Positions 56,484 through 64,000 of a stretch of 64,000 bases of DNA are shown piece by piece. The stretch lies in the NCBI RefSeq assembly GCF_022919175.1, contig NZ_CP095043.1, positions 1,736,001-1,800,000 on the forward strand. Direction: 5' to 3'. The DNA comes from Leucobacter rhizosphaerae. GTDB taxonomy: Bacteria; Actinomycetota; Actinomycetes; Actinomycetales; Microbacteriaceae. Numbering within the stretch: the stretch's first letter is position 1; each line of letters begins with the position of its first letter. The notes under the pieces are model-generated. The model searched no databases. It was not told where the DNA came from and saw only the letters and a program-made list of their open reading frames with translations. The translations under genes and the position numbers were made by a program.

Positions 56484-57232
56484 CGGGTCTCCTCCTCGGA
56501 GTGTTCGGCGCGCGGGTGCCCCTCCAGCGTGACCCCGCCGACGAACGCGCCGTCGGAGAGCCACGCGCGCTCCCCCACCGCGACGACCCGGTCGACGAAG
56601 ATCCCCGGGGTCACGACGGACTCAGGGTCGAGGGTGCCCAGGTCGACGAGGTGGTCGACCTGCACGATGGTGGTGGTGGCCGCGGTCGCCATGATCGGCC
56701 CGAAGTTGCGAGCGGTCTCGCGGTAGACGAGGTTGCCCCAACGGTCTGCCGCCCGCGCGCTGACGAGTGCGAAGTCGGCGCGGATCGGGTACTCGAGGGC
56801 GTAGGTCCGGCCGTCGATCTCGCGCGTCTCCTTGCCCTCCGCCAGCTGCGTGCCGACGCCCGTGGGACTGAAGAACGCGCCGATGCCTGCGCCCGCCGCG
56901 CGGATCCGCTCCGCGAGGTTGCCCTGCGGTACGAGCTCCAGCTCGATCGCACCCTCGTGGTAGAGGCCGTCGAACACCCAGGAGTCCGACTGCCGCGGGA
57001 ACGAGCAGATGATCTTGCGCACCCGGCGCTTCGCGAGCAGCGCGGCGAGCCCGACGTCGCCGTTGCCGGCGTTGTTGTTCACGATCGTGAGGTCGCCCGC
57101 GCCCTGGGCGATGAGCGCGTCGATGAGTTCGACCGGCTGCCCGGCTCGACCGAAGCCGCCGATCATCACGGTGGCGCCGTCGGGAATGCCCGCGACGGCC
57201 TCCTCGACGGAGCCTACGGTCTTGTCGATCAT
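56480..57232 (-). CDS. pcaI: 3-oxoacid (3-oxoadipate) CoA-transferase subunit A
   Basis: 250 residues. TVMIGGFGRAGQPVELIDAL is the CoA-binding glycine loop, and CSFPRQSDSW with ELVPQGNLAERIRAAGAGIG the alpha-subunit core; the latter string is typical of PcaI. ATG 57232 has GAGGAGG eight bases upstream. It is the first gene of pcaI-pcaJ-pcaF, behind a TATAAT box flanked by two palindromes. Succinyl-CoA:3-ketoacid transferase for ketone bodies is the alternative. Confidence 0.87.
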   Translation of the reverse strand: MIDKTVGSVEEAVAGIPDGATVMIGGFGRAGQPVELIDALIAQGAGDLTIVNNNAGNGDVGLAALLAKRRVRKIICSFPRQSDSWVFDGLYHEGAIELELVPQGNLAERIRAAGAGIGAFFSPTGVGTQLAEGKETREIDGRTYALEYPIRADFALVSARAADRWGNLVYRETARNFGPIMATAATTTIVQVDHLVDLGTLDPESVVTPGIFVDRVVAVGERAWLSDGAFVGGVTLEGHPRAEHSEEETR

Positions 57233-57284
57233 GATCGACCTCCTCGGTGCGGTCTGGTGCGGTGCTGATGACATTCCGGAACTA

Positions 57285-57316
57285 TTCGCTGTGCGAAATT
57301 ATATTCGTTGAACGAA
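57285..57316 (-). promoter_or_regulatory. pcaI promoter flanked by two TTCG/CGAA palindromes
   Basis: On the minus strand TATAAT (57298-57303) is a consensus -10 box. On one side lies TTCGCTGTGCGAA (57285-57297) and on the other TTCGTTGAACGAA (57304-57316); their centres are 19 bases apart. The -35 region is poor, as expected if an activator is needed or a repressor controls access. The region also separates the divergent MFS gene. Confidence 0.75.
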
Positions 57317-57408
57317 ATCAGTGTAGCGCGGGATCATCCGCGGCGGAACCCCGGTCCCGCCGCGGCCTCCCCGATCCGCCGCCTACCCCGACCGGCTAGG
57401 GTTCGGGT

Positions 57409-58725
57409 GTGACCTCCGTGCCGACCACCCCGACACCGCGCCCCTGGGTGCTGCTCTTCGTGGCGGTCTGCCTGGTCGCCGCGAACATGCGGATGACGAT
57501 CACCGGGGTGGGCCCGCTGCTCGACCAGATCTCGAGCGACCTCGGGGTCGAGCTCGCCACCCTCGGTGCGCTCGGCGCCGTGCCGCTGCTGAGCTGGGCG
57601 ATCGTGTCGCCCCTCGCCCACGGCCTCAGCGCTCGGCTGGGGATGGAGCGGGCGGTCACCGTCGCGCTGCTCGCACTCATCGCCGGCACGGTATGGCGCT
57701 CGCTCCCCGGGGGCCTCGCGAACCTCTGGCTCGGCACCGCGCTCATCGGGGCGTCGCTCGCCGTCGGCAACGTGATCATGCCCGCGCTCATCAAACGCGA
57801 CTTCCCGGGCCGACTGCCGCTCGTCATGGGGGTCTACACCGCACTGCTCGGCGGCGCCGGTGCGATCTCCGCGGGGGTCGTCGTGCCCATCGCCGGGATT
57901 CCGCTCGGCGACGGCACCCTCGGCTGGCGCGTGGCGCTGCTCGCCACCGGCGCGGCCGTACCCGTGGCCCTCGGGGTCTGGGTGTGGGCGGTGGCCTCCA
58001 GGCGGCGCGCGAGTGCTGGCATTGTCGTCGAGGCGACTTCGGCAGTGCCTGCCGGCGTCGATCCCGATGGCTCCGATCCCGACGGCGCCGATTCGGATGA
58101 CACCGATGCCGGGAGCGAACGTCGGCGATCCGGGATCGGCCGCCGCGTCTGGCGCGACCCGGTGGCCTGGTGGGTCGCCCTCTACATGGGCACGCAGTCC
58201 TCGATCTTCTTCATCATGCAGACGTGGCTGTCGCCCATCGAAATCTCCCGAGGGTACTCGGCGGAGGCGGCCGGCACCGAGGTCATGCTGCTCCAGATCA
58301 TCGGCGTCGGCAGCTCCATGCTCGTGCCGCTCTGCTTCCGGGGCCGACTGCGCCGGTCACTCCCCGCACTGATCCCGGTGCTCGGGTCGCTGGCGATCGC
58401 GGGCATGCTGACGGTGCCCGCGCTCATGATCCTGTGGATCTGCGCGATCGGGATCGCGGCAGGCGCATCACTCACGATGTCGCTCACGCTGATGGCCGTT
58501 CGGGCGCGCACCGCCGAGGCGGCGACCTCCCTCTCCGGCATGGCGCAGGGCGTCGGGTATCTCATCGCCGCGGCCGGGCCCGTCACCTTCGGCTGGCTGC
58601 ACCAGATGAGCGGCGGGTGGTCGCTCTCCCTCGGTCTGGTGCTCGCGCTGTGCGTGGTGCAGGTGCTCGTGGGCTGGGTCGCCGGGCGCGAGCGCAGTGT
58701 GCTCGCGGGGAGCGACCCGGCGTAG
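57409..58725 (+). CDS. MFS transporter, CynX/NimT-like
   Basis: 438 residues with about 12 hydrophobic segments. FVAVCLVAANMRMTITGVGPLLDQI and MPALIKRDFPGRLPLVMGVYTALLG are CynX/NimT-family signatures. The mid-protein loop (about residues 205-240) is Asp/Gly-rich. The GTG start has TAGGGT six bases upstream (leaderless type). It is divergent from pcaI and may move an aromatic acid, amino acid or cyanate-like anion. Confidence 0.83.
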   Translation: MTSVPTTPTPRPWVLLFVAVCLVAANMRMTITGVGPLLDQISSDLGVELATLGALGAVPLLSWAIVSPLAHGLSARLGMERAVTVALLALIAGTVWRSLPGGLANLWLGTALIGASLAVGNVIMPALIKRDFPGRLPLVMGVYTALLGGAGAISAGVVVPIAGIPLGDGTLGWRVALLATGAAVPVALGVWVWAVASRRRASAGIVVEATSAVPAGVDPDGSDPDGADSDDTDAGSERRRSGIGRRVWRDPVAWWVALYMGTQSSIFFIMQTWLSPIEISRGYSAEAAGTEVMLLQIIGVGSSMLVPLCFRGRLRRSLPALIPVLGSLAIAGMLTVPALMILWICAIGIAAGASLTMSLTLMAVRARTAEAATSLSGMAQGVGYLIAAAGPVTFGWLHQMSGGWSLSLGLVLALCVVQVLVGWVAGRERSVLAGSDPA

Positions 58726-58755
58726 GCCGGCTCCGGCTGGGAGCGACCGACTCGA

Positions 58756-59124
58756 TCACGCTCGATCGTGCAGCGTGACGTGGTACCCGTCGAGGTCCGC
58801 GAAGGTGAAGGTGCGGCCGAAGGGTCCGTCGATCGGACTCGAAACGATGGGGTGACCGTCGGTGACGAGCGCGTCGTGAATCTCCTGCACACCGGTCGCG
58901 CGCAGCCAGATCGCTGCGCCGACGCCCGGCTGGGCCACCGCGCCCAGATCGACGCCCGGCATCGGGTCGCGAAGCGCGAAGGCGATCGGCGCGGTTTCGA
59001 ACACGACGGCGTGCGGCGGCCCCGCGGGAGATCGGACAAGGCCGAGATACCGCTCGTAGAACGCCTGCGAAGCCGCAAGATCGCGGACCTGGAGCGAGAT
59101 GAAGTCGGGGCCGATGGCGGGCAT
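58756..59124 (-). CDS. VOC-superfamily (glyoxalase-like) protein
   Basis: 122 residues, two beta-alpha-beta-beta-beta modules. FISLQVRDLAASQAFYERYLGL opens the first, and FTFADLDGYHVTLHD ends the second with potential metal ligands. These proteins act as glyoxalases, dioxygenases or resistance proteins. ATG 59124 has GAAAGG upstream. A MarR gene is divergent, with two identical-format palindromes between them, so the VOC gene is almost certainly its target. Confidence 0.85.
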   Translation of the reverse strand: MPAIGPDFISLQVRDLAASQAFYERYLGLVRSPAGPPHAVVFETAPIAFALRDPMPGVDLGAVAQPGVGAAIWLRATGVQEIHDALVTDGHPIVSSPIDGPFGRTFTFADLDGYHVTLHDRA

Positions 59125-59142
59125 GGTGGATCCTTTCGCACA

Positions 59143-59187
59143 TGTCAGTTTTCTGACACACATCAATCTATGTCAGAATACTGACAT
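59143..59187. promoter_or_regulatory. Two MarR-type operators, TGTCAG-N4-CTGACA
   Basis: TGTCAGTTTTCTGACA (59143-59158) and TGTCAGAATACTGACA (59171-59186, extendable to 18 bases at 59170-59187) are perfect 6- and 7-base inverted repeats with 4-base centres, 28 bases apart. The second covers the ATG of the MarR gene. Binding would repress both divergent genes. Confidence 0.9.
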
Positions 59188-59638
59188 GAGTCAAGTCGAC
59201 GCGAGCATCCACCTCGACACCTCCCTGGGCTACCTCCTGAAGGAAGCCTCGAGCGCGCTCCGCACCGCGATGGAGGACGTGCTCCGGCCGCTCGGCATGA
59301 CCGTCACCCACTATTCCTGCCTGGAACTCCTGTCGCAGCGACCGGGGCTGTCGAGTTCCGCGCTCGCTCGCGGCGCGTTCATCACGCGCCAGTCGATGCA
59401 CGTGCTCCTCCAGCAGCTCGAGCGCGACGGCGATGTCACGAGGCCCGCGGCACCCACGGTGGGCAAGTCACTGCCCGCCTCGCTGACTCCGCAGGGACGT
59501 CGACGACTGGCATCCGCGAGCGCTGCGGTGCGGTCCGTGGAACTCCGGATGCTCCAGCACATGACGGCGGACGAGCAGACGGCCGCGCTCCAGAGCCTGC
59601 GGAGCATGATCCTCGGACTGCGCAACGACCGGCCGTGA
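59186..59638 (+). CDS. MarR-family transcriptional regulator (VOC partner)
   Basis: 150 residues. The winged helix spans residues 30-95: THYSCLELLSQRPGLSSSALARGAFITRQSMHVLLQQLERDG, then a beta-wing with PTVGKSLPASLTPQG. The flanking helices form the dimer. ATG 59186 lies inside an operator and lacks a ribosome site, so the mRNA may be leaderless. It probably represses itself and the VOC gene. Confidence 0.88.
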   Translation: MSQVDASIHLDTSLGYLLKEASSALRTAMEDVLRPLGMTVTHYSCLELLSQRPGLSSSALARGAFITRQSMHVLLQQLERDGDVTRPAAPTVGKSLPASLTPQGRRRLASASAAVRSVELRMLQHMTADEQTAALQSLRSMILGLRNDRP

Positions 59639-59688
59639 GCACACCCCTCCCCGACCCACCGCCCAGCGGGGCCTGCCACACTGGGCGC

Positions 59689-60474
59689 ATGGCCACCACC
59701 GCTCTCATCACCGGCGCCTCCGCGGGCCTCGGACAGGAATTCGCCCGGCAGCTCGCGAGCCAGGGCGTCCAGCTGATCCTCGTGGCACGCGACGAGCGGC
59801 GACTCACCGAGTTCGCCGAGCAGCTCGCCGGACGAGGCGATCTGAACACCACGCAGCGGCGCCCGGCGCCCGAGGTGCTCGCCGCGGATCTCACCACCCC
59901 GGAGGGGCTCGACCGGGTCGCCGCGCGCCTCGCGGACCCGGACCGCCCCGTCGACATCCTGATCAACAACGCCGGCTTCGGCGTGCACGACGGCTTCGAG
60001 GAGAGCGACATCGCCGACGAGCGCCGCCTCCACGAACTGCTGTCGTGGGCCCCGCTCCGACTGGCGCACGCCGCGGTGCCGGGCATGCTCGCCCGCCGCC
60101 GGGGCTGGATCCTCAACGTCGCGAGCGTCGCCGCGTTCACCCCGACCGGCACCTACGGCGCCGCGAAGGCCGCCGTCGTCTCGCTCTCACGCTCGCTGAG
60201 CGCGCGCTACCGAGCGCGCGGGGTGCGCGTCACGGCACTGTGCCCCGGCCTGCTCGCGACGGAGTTCCACGAGCGCATGGGCGAGGATCACCTGCCCGAT
60301 CTCCCGCCGTTCGCCTGGGCCAGCACGGAGCGGGTCGCCCGCGAGGGACTCCGCGCGCTCCGTCGTGGACGCCCCGTACTCATCTCGGACTGGCGCTACC
60401 GACTGATGTCGCCGCTCACCCGCCTGCTGCCCGACCGGATCCTGGAGCGGATCTCGACCACGGGAGGGCGCTGA
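59689..60474 (+). CDS. Short-chain dehydrogenase/reductase
   Basis: 261 residues. The Rossmann site is TTALITGASAGLGQEFA, followed by NNAGFG, the catalytic Ser in NVASVAAFTPTG and YGAAK (Tyr-x-x-x-Lys). Its C-terminal end (LTRLLPDRILERI) resembles SDRs acting on fatty acyl or lipid substrates. ATG 59689 has CACACT six bases upstream; a GTG at 59635 overlapping the MarR stop is possible. The function is unknown. Confidence 0.85.
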   Translation: MATTALITGASAGLGQEFARQLASQGVQLILVARDERRLTEFAEQLAGRGDLNTTQRRPAPEVLAADLTTPEGLDRVAARLADPDRPVDILINNAGFGVHDGFEESDIADERRLHELLSWAPLRLAHAAVPGMLARRRGWILNVASVAAFTPTGTYGAAKAAVVSLSRSLSARYRARGVRVTALCPGLLATEFHERMGEDHLPDLPPFAWASTERVAREGLRALRRGRPVLISDWRYRLMSPLTRLLPDRILERISTTGGR

Positions 60475-60490
60475 CCGCGCGTCGACCGCG

Positions 60491-60970
60491 CTACGAGGCC
60501 TCGCCCGCGGGGAACGCGAGCCGCCGCAGGAAACCCGCGAGCTGCTCCTGCTCCGCATCGGTGAGCACCGAGAAGGGCGCCTCCTCGGCAGCCGCCATCG
60601 CCTCACGGGCCTCGGCGTAGACCCGCCTCCCCTGGGCCGTCGCGACGACCACCTTCGATCGGCGATCCCGGGTGTCCGTGCGACGCTCGACCAGTTCGCG
60701 GAGCTCGAGGTCGTCGACCAGCGCGACCACCTGACTCGGATCCAGGCGGAGGAAGTCGGCGATCTCGCGCTGCGAGGGCCGGATCGCCTCGCACGCGAGG
60801 GAGAGCACCGGGTAGGAGCGCACTTTCAGGCCGAAGGGGCGCAGCGCCTCGGTGCCCGTGGCGAGCGACAGCGCGTTAGAGCGGGCGAGCAGGAAGCTGA
60901 GATCCTGCGACAGGTCGCTCTCGGTCCACCCGCGGTTCCGCTCTGCGACCGCCGCATCCTTCTGACTCAT
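60491..60970 (-). CDS. MarR-family transcriptional regulator (divergent from the SDR operon)
   Basis: 159 residues. The winged helix reads SYPVLSLACEAIRPSQREIADFLRLDPSQVVALVDDLELREL and the wing RRTDTRDRRSKVVVATAQGR. TATACT lies six bases before ATG 60970, a likely leaderless start; an ATG at 61018 would overlap the promoter region. It faces the SDR / amidohydrolase / acyl-CoA dehydrogenase operon, which it probably controls. MarR proteins of aromatic pathways often sense aryl-CoA esters. Confidence 0.87.
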   Translation of the reverse strand: MSQKDAAVAERNRGWTESDLSQDLSFLLARSNALSLATGTEALRPFGLKVRSYPVLSLACEAIRPSQREIADFLRLDPSQVVALVDDLELRELVERRTDTRDRRSKVVVATAQGRRVYAEAREAMAAAEEAPFSVLTDAEQEQLAGFLRRLAFPAGEAS

Positions 60971-61005
60971 CTCCCCAGTATATATATTCTTGCTTTTCAC
61001 AATGG

Positions 61006-61034
61006 TTGACTTTTTCAATGAATTTCGGTGTACT
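61006..61034 (+). promoter_or_regulatory. SDR-operon promoter with TTGA-N5-TCAA operator candidate
   Basis: TTGACT (61006-61011) and TGTACT (61029-61034) are spaced by 17 bases. The palindrome TTGACTTTTTCAA (61006-61018) overlaps the -35 box. The region is AT-rich, unlike its surroundings. It is a likely MarR binding site. Confidence 0.6.
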
Positions 61035-61060
61035 GGAGCGACAACCGAAGGAGCTCCACC

Positions 61061-61987
61061 ATGTCACTCGCAGGCAAAGTCGCCATCGTCACCGGATCGG
61101 GCCGGGGCCTCGGCCTCGCATACGCCGAGGAGCTCGCCCGTCAGGGCGCCTCGGTGATCGTGAACGACGTGGACGCCGCTACCGCCGCCGAGGCCGTCGC
61201 GACGATCGAGCGGGCGGGCGGCGTCGCCTCCGCCGTCGTGGCCCCCGTCGGCCCGACCGCCACCGCGACCGCACTGGTCGACGCGGCGTTCGAGCGCTAC
61301 GGCCGCCTCGACATCCTCGTCACGAATGCCGGGGTGCTGCGCGACACCGTGCTCTGGAAGATGAGCGACGACGACTTCGACACGGTGATCAACGTGCACC
61401 TGCGCGGCACCTTCACCTGTGTGCGTGAAGCCGCCACCCGCATGCGCGATCAGGGTGAGGGCGGCCGGATCATCTGCATCGGCTCCCCGACCGGTCAGCG
61501 CGGCAACTTCGGCCAGACGAACTACGCCGCCGCGAAGGCCGGCATCGTCGGCATGGTGCGCACCTGGGCCCTCGAGCTCAAGCGGGCCGGGATCACGGCG
61601 AACGCCGTCATCCCCGTTGCCGCGACGGCGATGACCGCCACGGTTCCCTACTTTCACGCCGCGGTCGAGGCCGACGCCCAGGGCGAGCCGATGCCCGCGT
61701 TCTTCCGCCACGGCCTCGGCTTTGGCACCTCCGCCGACGTCGCCCCGCTCATCGCCTACCTGGCGTCCGACGCCGCGGCGGATGTCTCGGGCCAGGCCAT
61801 CGGCGTCGGTGGCGACCGTCTGCAGCTGTGGTCTCACCCCGAGCCCGTGCTGAGCGCGTACCACGAGGGCGGCTGGGACGCCGCAGCGCTCGAGGCCGAG
61901 TTCGCCGAGACCGTCGGCGCGCAGCCGCAGTCGATCGGTGAGAAGTTCCCGCCGCTCCCCGACGAGCTCCAGCCGCCGCAGGCCTGA
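61061..61987 (+). CDS. SDR-family oxidoreductase of the catabolic operon
   Basis: 308 residues. VAIVTGSGRGLGLAYAEEL is the cofactor loop, TNAG follows, and CIGSPTGQRGNFGQTNYAAAKAG contains the YxxxK pair; note that the Ser is in the IGSPT position. The 50-residue C-terminal extension (LQLWSHPEPVLSAYHEGGWD) is like that of multifunctional-enzyme-type 3-hydroxyacyl-CoA dehydrogenases. GAAGGAG lies upstream. It is first in an operon with an amidohydrolase and an acyl-CoA dehydrogenase. Confidence 0.87.
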   Translation: MSLAGKVAIVTGSGRGLGLAYAEELARQGASVIVNDVDAATAAEAVATIERAGGVASAVVAPVGPTATATALVDAAFERYGRLDILVTNAGVLRDTVLWKMSDDDFDTVINVHLRGTFTCVREAATRMRDQGEGGRIICIGSPTGQRGNFGQTNYAAAKAGIVGMVRTWALELKRAGITANAVIPVAATAMTATVPYFHAAVEADAQGEPMPAFFRHGLGFGTSADVAPLIAYLASDAAADVSGQAIGVGGDRLQLWSHPEPVLSAYHEGGWDAAALEAEFAETVGAQPQSIGEKFPPLPDELQPPQA

Positions 61988-62002
61988 TCCGGAGCCCCGC
62001 AC

Positions 62003-62893
62003 ATGACCCGCTACGAGCCGGCGATCGACCTCGACGCGATCGTCGCGATCGACACCCACGTCCATATCGAACTCGGCGAGCACGGACACTCGTCGCTGCC
62101 CGACGATCTCGCCGAGGCCGCGAGTGCGTACTTCCGCACCGACGGTCCGCGCCCGGCGCTCGACGCGATCGCGGAGTACTACCGGGAGCGGCGGATGGCC
62201 GCGGTGGTCTTCACGGTCGACGCGGGCACAAACCTCGGACAGGAGGCGATCCCGAGCGAGGAGATCGCCGCGGGTGCCGCGCGCCACAGCGACGTGCTGA
62301 TCCCGTACGGCTCGGTCGATCCCCGCACGGGCACGGCGGCGGTCGACCGCGCCCGGAGACTCGCCGAGGAGCACGGGGTGCGCGGCTTCAAGTTCCACCC
62401 CACCGTGCAGGGCTTCGATCCGAGCGACGAGACGTACTACCCGCTCTACGCGGCGATCGAGTCCGCGGGTGCCGTCGCACTGTTCCACACCGGCCAGACC
62501 GGGATCGGCGCGGGCATGCGCGGTGGGCGGGGGCTCCGGCTCGGCCTCTCGAACCCGATGCTGCTCGACGGCGTCGCGGCCGACTTCCCCGACCTGCAGA
62601 TCGTGATGGCCCACCCCTCCGTGCCGTGGCAGGAGGAGGCGCTGTCGGTGGCGACGCACAAGCACAATACGTGGATCGACCTCTCCGGCTGGAGTCCGAA
62701 GTACTTCCCGGCCGAACTGGTCCGGTACGCGGGATCGATCCTCAAGGACCGGGTGCTGTTCGGGTCCGACTTCCCCCTGATCACTCCCGACCGGTGGATC
62801 CGGGACATCGCCGACACTGCGCTGAAGCCCGAGGCGCTCCCGGGGATCATGAAGGACAACGCGATCCGGCTGCTCGGGCTGGGGTCCGCGTGA
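62003..62893 (+). CDS. Amidohydrolase family 2 (ACMSD-like TIM-barrel) protein
   Basis: 296 residues. The metal-binding DTHVHIEL lies near residue 17, GFKFHPTVQGF, ALFHTGQTG and VMAHPSVPWQ follow, and the late Asp is in LFGSDFPLI. These are amidohydrolase-2 positions, a family that includes aromatic decarboxylases (ACMSD) and ring hydrolases. It may open or decarboxylate a CoA-pathway intermediate. It starts 15 bases after the SDR and overlaps the dehydrogenase start as GTGA. Confidence 0.85.
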   Translation: MTRYEPAIDLDAIVAIDTHVHIELGEHGHSSLPDDLAEAASAYFRTDGPRPALDAIAEYYRERRMAAVVFTVDAGTNLGQEAIPSEEIAAGAARHSDVLIPYGSVDPRTGTAAVDRARRLAEEHGVRGFKFHPTVQGFDPSDETYYPLYAAIESAGAVALFHTGQTGIGAGMRGGRGLRLGLSNPMLLDGVAADFPDLQIVMAHPSVPWQEEALSVATHKHNTWIDLSGWSPKYFPAELVRYAGSILKDRVLFGSDFPLITPDRWIRDIADTALKPEALPGIMKDNAIRLLGLGSA

Positions 62894-64000
62894 CCTCCCC
62901 CGCACGGGAACCGGCCATCACCGCCGGATCCGCCATCGGCATCGACCCGCTCGGGTACGCGGAGTCGCACCTGAGCGAGCCCGCTCGGGCGGCACTCGCC
63001 CGGTTACAGCGGGTGCTGCGCGCCGAGATCCACCCGCTGCTCGCGGAGGCGTGGGAGTCCGCCTCCATGCCTCCGGCCGTGCTCGACGCGCTCGTGCCGC
63101 TCGACCCGATGCGCCCCGACGGCGTGAGCGTCGAAGAGGCGGAGTCGAGCCTGTACTCGGGCTTTCGCAACTACGTGCTCGCCCGCACCGACGTCTCGGT
63201 CGCGACGCTCGTCAACGCGCAGACCGGCCTCTTCCGCACCACCGTGCGCCTCGGCGGATCACCCGAGCAGGTCGCGGAGCTCGACCCCCGGATCCTGAGC
63301 TTCGATCTCACCGGCGTCTTCGCCCTCACGGAGCCCGAGCACGGCTCCGACATCGCCGGCGGCCTCAGCACCTCGGCGCGCCGCGACGGCGACGGCGACG
63401 ACTGGATCCTCGACGGAGCGAAGCACTGGATCGGGGGCGCCGTGAGCGCCGACGTGCTCGCCGTTTTCGCTCGCGACGCGGCCGACGCCCAGGTGAAGGT
63501 GTTCCTCGTGCCGCGCGATGCGCCGGGCGTCACGCTCGAGACCATCACGGGCAAGGTATCGCTCCGGCCGATGCAGAACGCCACGATCCGCCTCGATGGC
63601 GTGCGGGTGCCGGAGCGCGCGCGGCTGCAGCGGGTGAACGCGTGGCCGGACGTGGCGCGGATCCTCGGCGCCATGCGATCCGACGTCGCCTGGATCGCGA
63701 CCGGGCTGCAGGCCGGCGCCCTCGACGCCGCACTCGCCTACGTGCGCGAGCGCGAGCAGTTCGGCCGGCCGGTCGCCGGGTTCCAGCTCGTGCAGGAGAA
63801 GCTCGCCCGGATGCTCGGCAACCTGACCGCGTCGCTGGGGCTCGTGACCCAGCTCTCGGCCCGGCAGGACGCCGGGGTGCGCACCGACGAGAACTCATCG
63901 CTCGCCAAGATGTGGACCGCACTCCACGCTCGCGAGACCGTCGCGCTCGGTCGCGAGATCGTGGGCGGCAACGGCCTGCTGCTCGAGCACGACGTCGCCC
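62890..64000 (+). CDS. Acyl-CoA dehydrogenase (3' end outside window)
   Basis: GTG 62890 overlaps the amidohydrolase stop by four bases, and 370 residues are visible before the window ends. GVFALTEPEHGSDIAGG is the FAD/substrate loop, KHWIGGA the next conserved strand, and YVREREQFGRPVAGFQLVQEKLA the helix typical of glutaryl-CoA-type dehydrogenases. The catalytic Glu would be near the visible end, where GREIVGGNGLLLEHDVA is the usual C-terminal motif. It probably dehydrogenates a dicarboxyl- or cyclohexene-carboxyl-CoA. Confidence 0.88.
   Translation, partial: MTSPAREPAITAGSAIGIDPLGYAESHLSEPARAALARLQRVLRAEIHPLLAEAWESASMPPAVLDALVPLDPMRPDGVSVEEAESSLYSGFRNYVLARTDVSVATLVNAQTGLFRTTVRLGGSPEQVAELDPRILSFDLTGVFALTEPEHGSDIAGGLSTSARRDGDGDDWILDGAKHWIGGAVSADVLAVFARDAADAQVKVFLVPRDAPGVTLETITGKVSLRPMQNATIRLDGVRVPERARLQRVNAWPDVARILGAMRSDVAWIATGLQAGALDAALAYVREREQFGRPVAGFQLVQEKLARMLGNLTASLGLVTQLSARQDAGVRTDENSSLAKMWTALHARETVALGREIVGGNGLLLEHDVA

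Noticed and set aside
61028..61060. Earlier ATG for the SDR at 61028
   Set aside because: It begins inside the likely -10 box; ATG 61061 has GAAGGAG at the right distance and starts with the conserved SLAGKVAIVTG.

Overview
The window is high-GC actinobacterial DNA, most likely from Microbacteriaceae, with Leucobacter or a close relative as the best guess. Three things point there: a dnaK-grpE-dnaJ-hspR operon with HspR (HAIR) operators, a 1,592-residue NAD-glutamate dehydrogenase, and many candidate leaderless starts in which a TANNNT-like box sits 6-7 bases before ATG or GTG. I see no rRNA, CRISPR array, insertion sequence, prophage or integrase. One tRNA gene (Gly, CCC) is present. The assignment rests on gene content, not on a database search.

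Left third (1-24 kb). Two coupled GT4 glycosyltransferases and an MFS exporter facing an XRE regulator lead to the only long non-coding stretch (4707-5237). The heat-shock operon follows, ending in an RsmC/RlmG-like methyltransferase. Next come an UMF1-type transporter, a beta-propeller-like lipoprotein, a Pif1-type helicase, a heme oxygenase fused to a DUF2470 domain through a histidine-rich linker, and a penicillin-binding/beta-lactamase-fold lipoprotein that has lost its catalytic residues. An Ogt plus Ada-AlkA alkylation-repair pair, a TetR-controlled amine-oxidase-like pair and a two-gene ABC exporter complete this part.

Middle (24-46 kb). A CUT2 (ribose-type) sugar ABC operon carries two TIM-barrel isomerases and a Gfo/Idh/MocA dehydrogenase, with a divergent ROK regulator. 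A large nested palindrome (26285-26387) lies inside it. After a run of housekeeping genes come a clpB without its N-domain behind a perfect HAIR site, a TMEM175-like channel, the NAD-glutamate dehydrogenase and a DDAH-like amidinohydrolase.

Right third (46.5-64 kb). This is a catabolic region. On the minus strand lie pcaI-pcaJ-pcaF, an IclR regulator, an anthranilate-type CoA ligase, tryptophan 2,3-dioxygenase, an amidohydrolase, kynureninase, a cupin, a kynurenine-formamidase-like hydrolase and a PaaX-type regulator. Together these could convert tryptophan to kynurenine, anthranilate and anthraniloyl-CoA, and finish through 3-oxoadipate. The window ends in a MarR-controlled SDR / amidohydrolase / acyl-CoA dehydrogenase operon that may supply lower-pathway steps. 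Several palindromic operators are visible here.

Three genes (sugar-binding protein, CoA ligase, thiolase) each contain a one-base deletion in a G-run of the coding strand. Restoring one base in each makes a full-length family member, so sequencing error is at least as likely as true pseudogenes.
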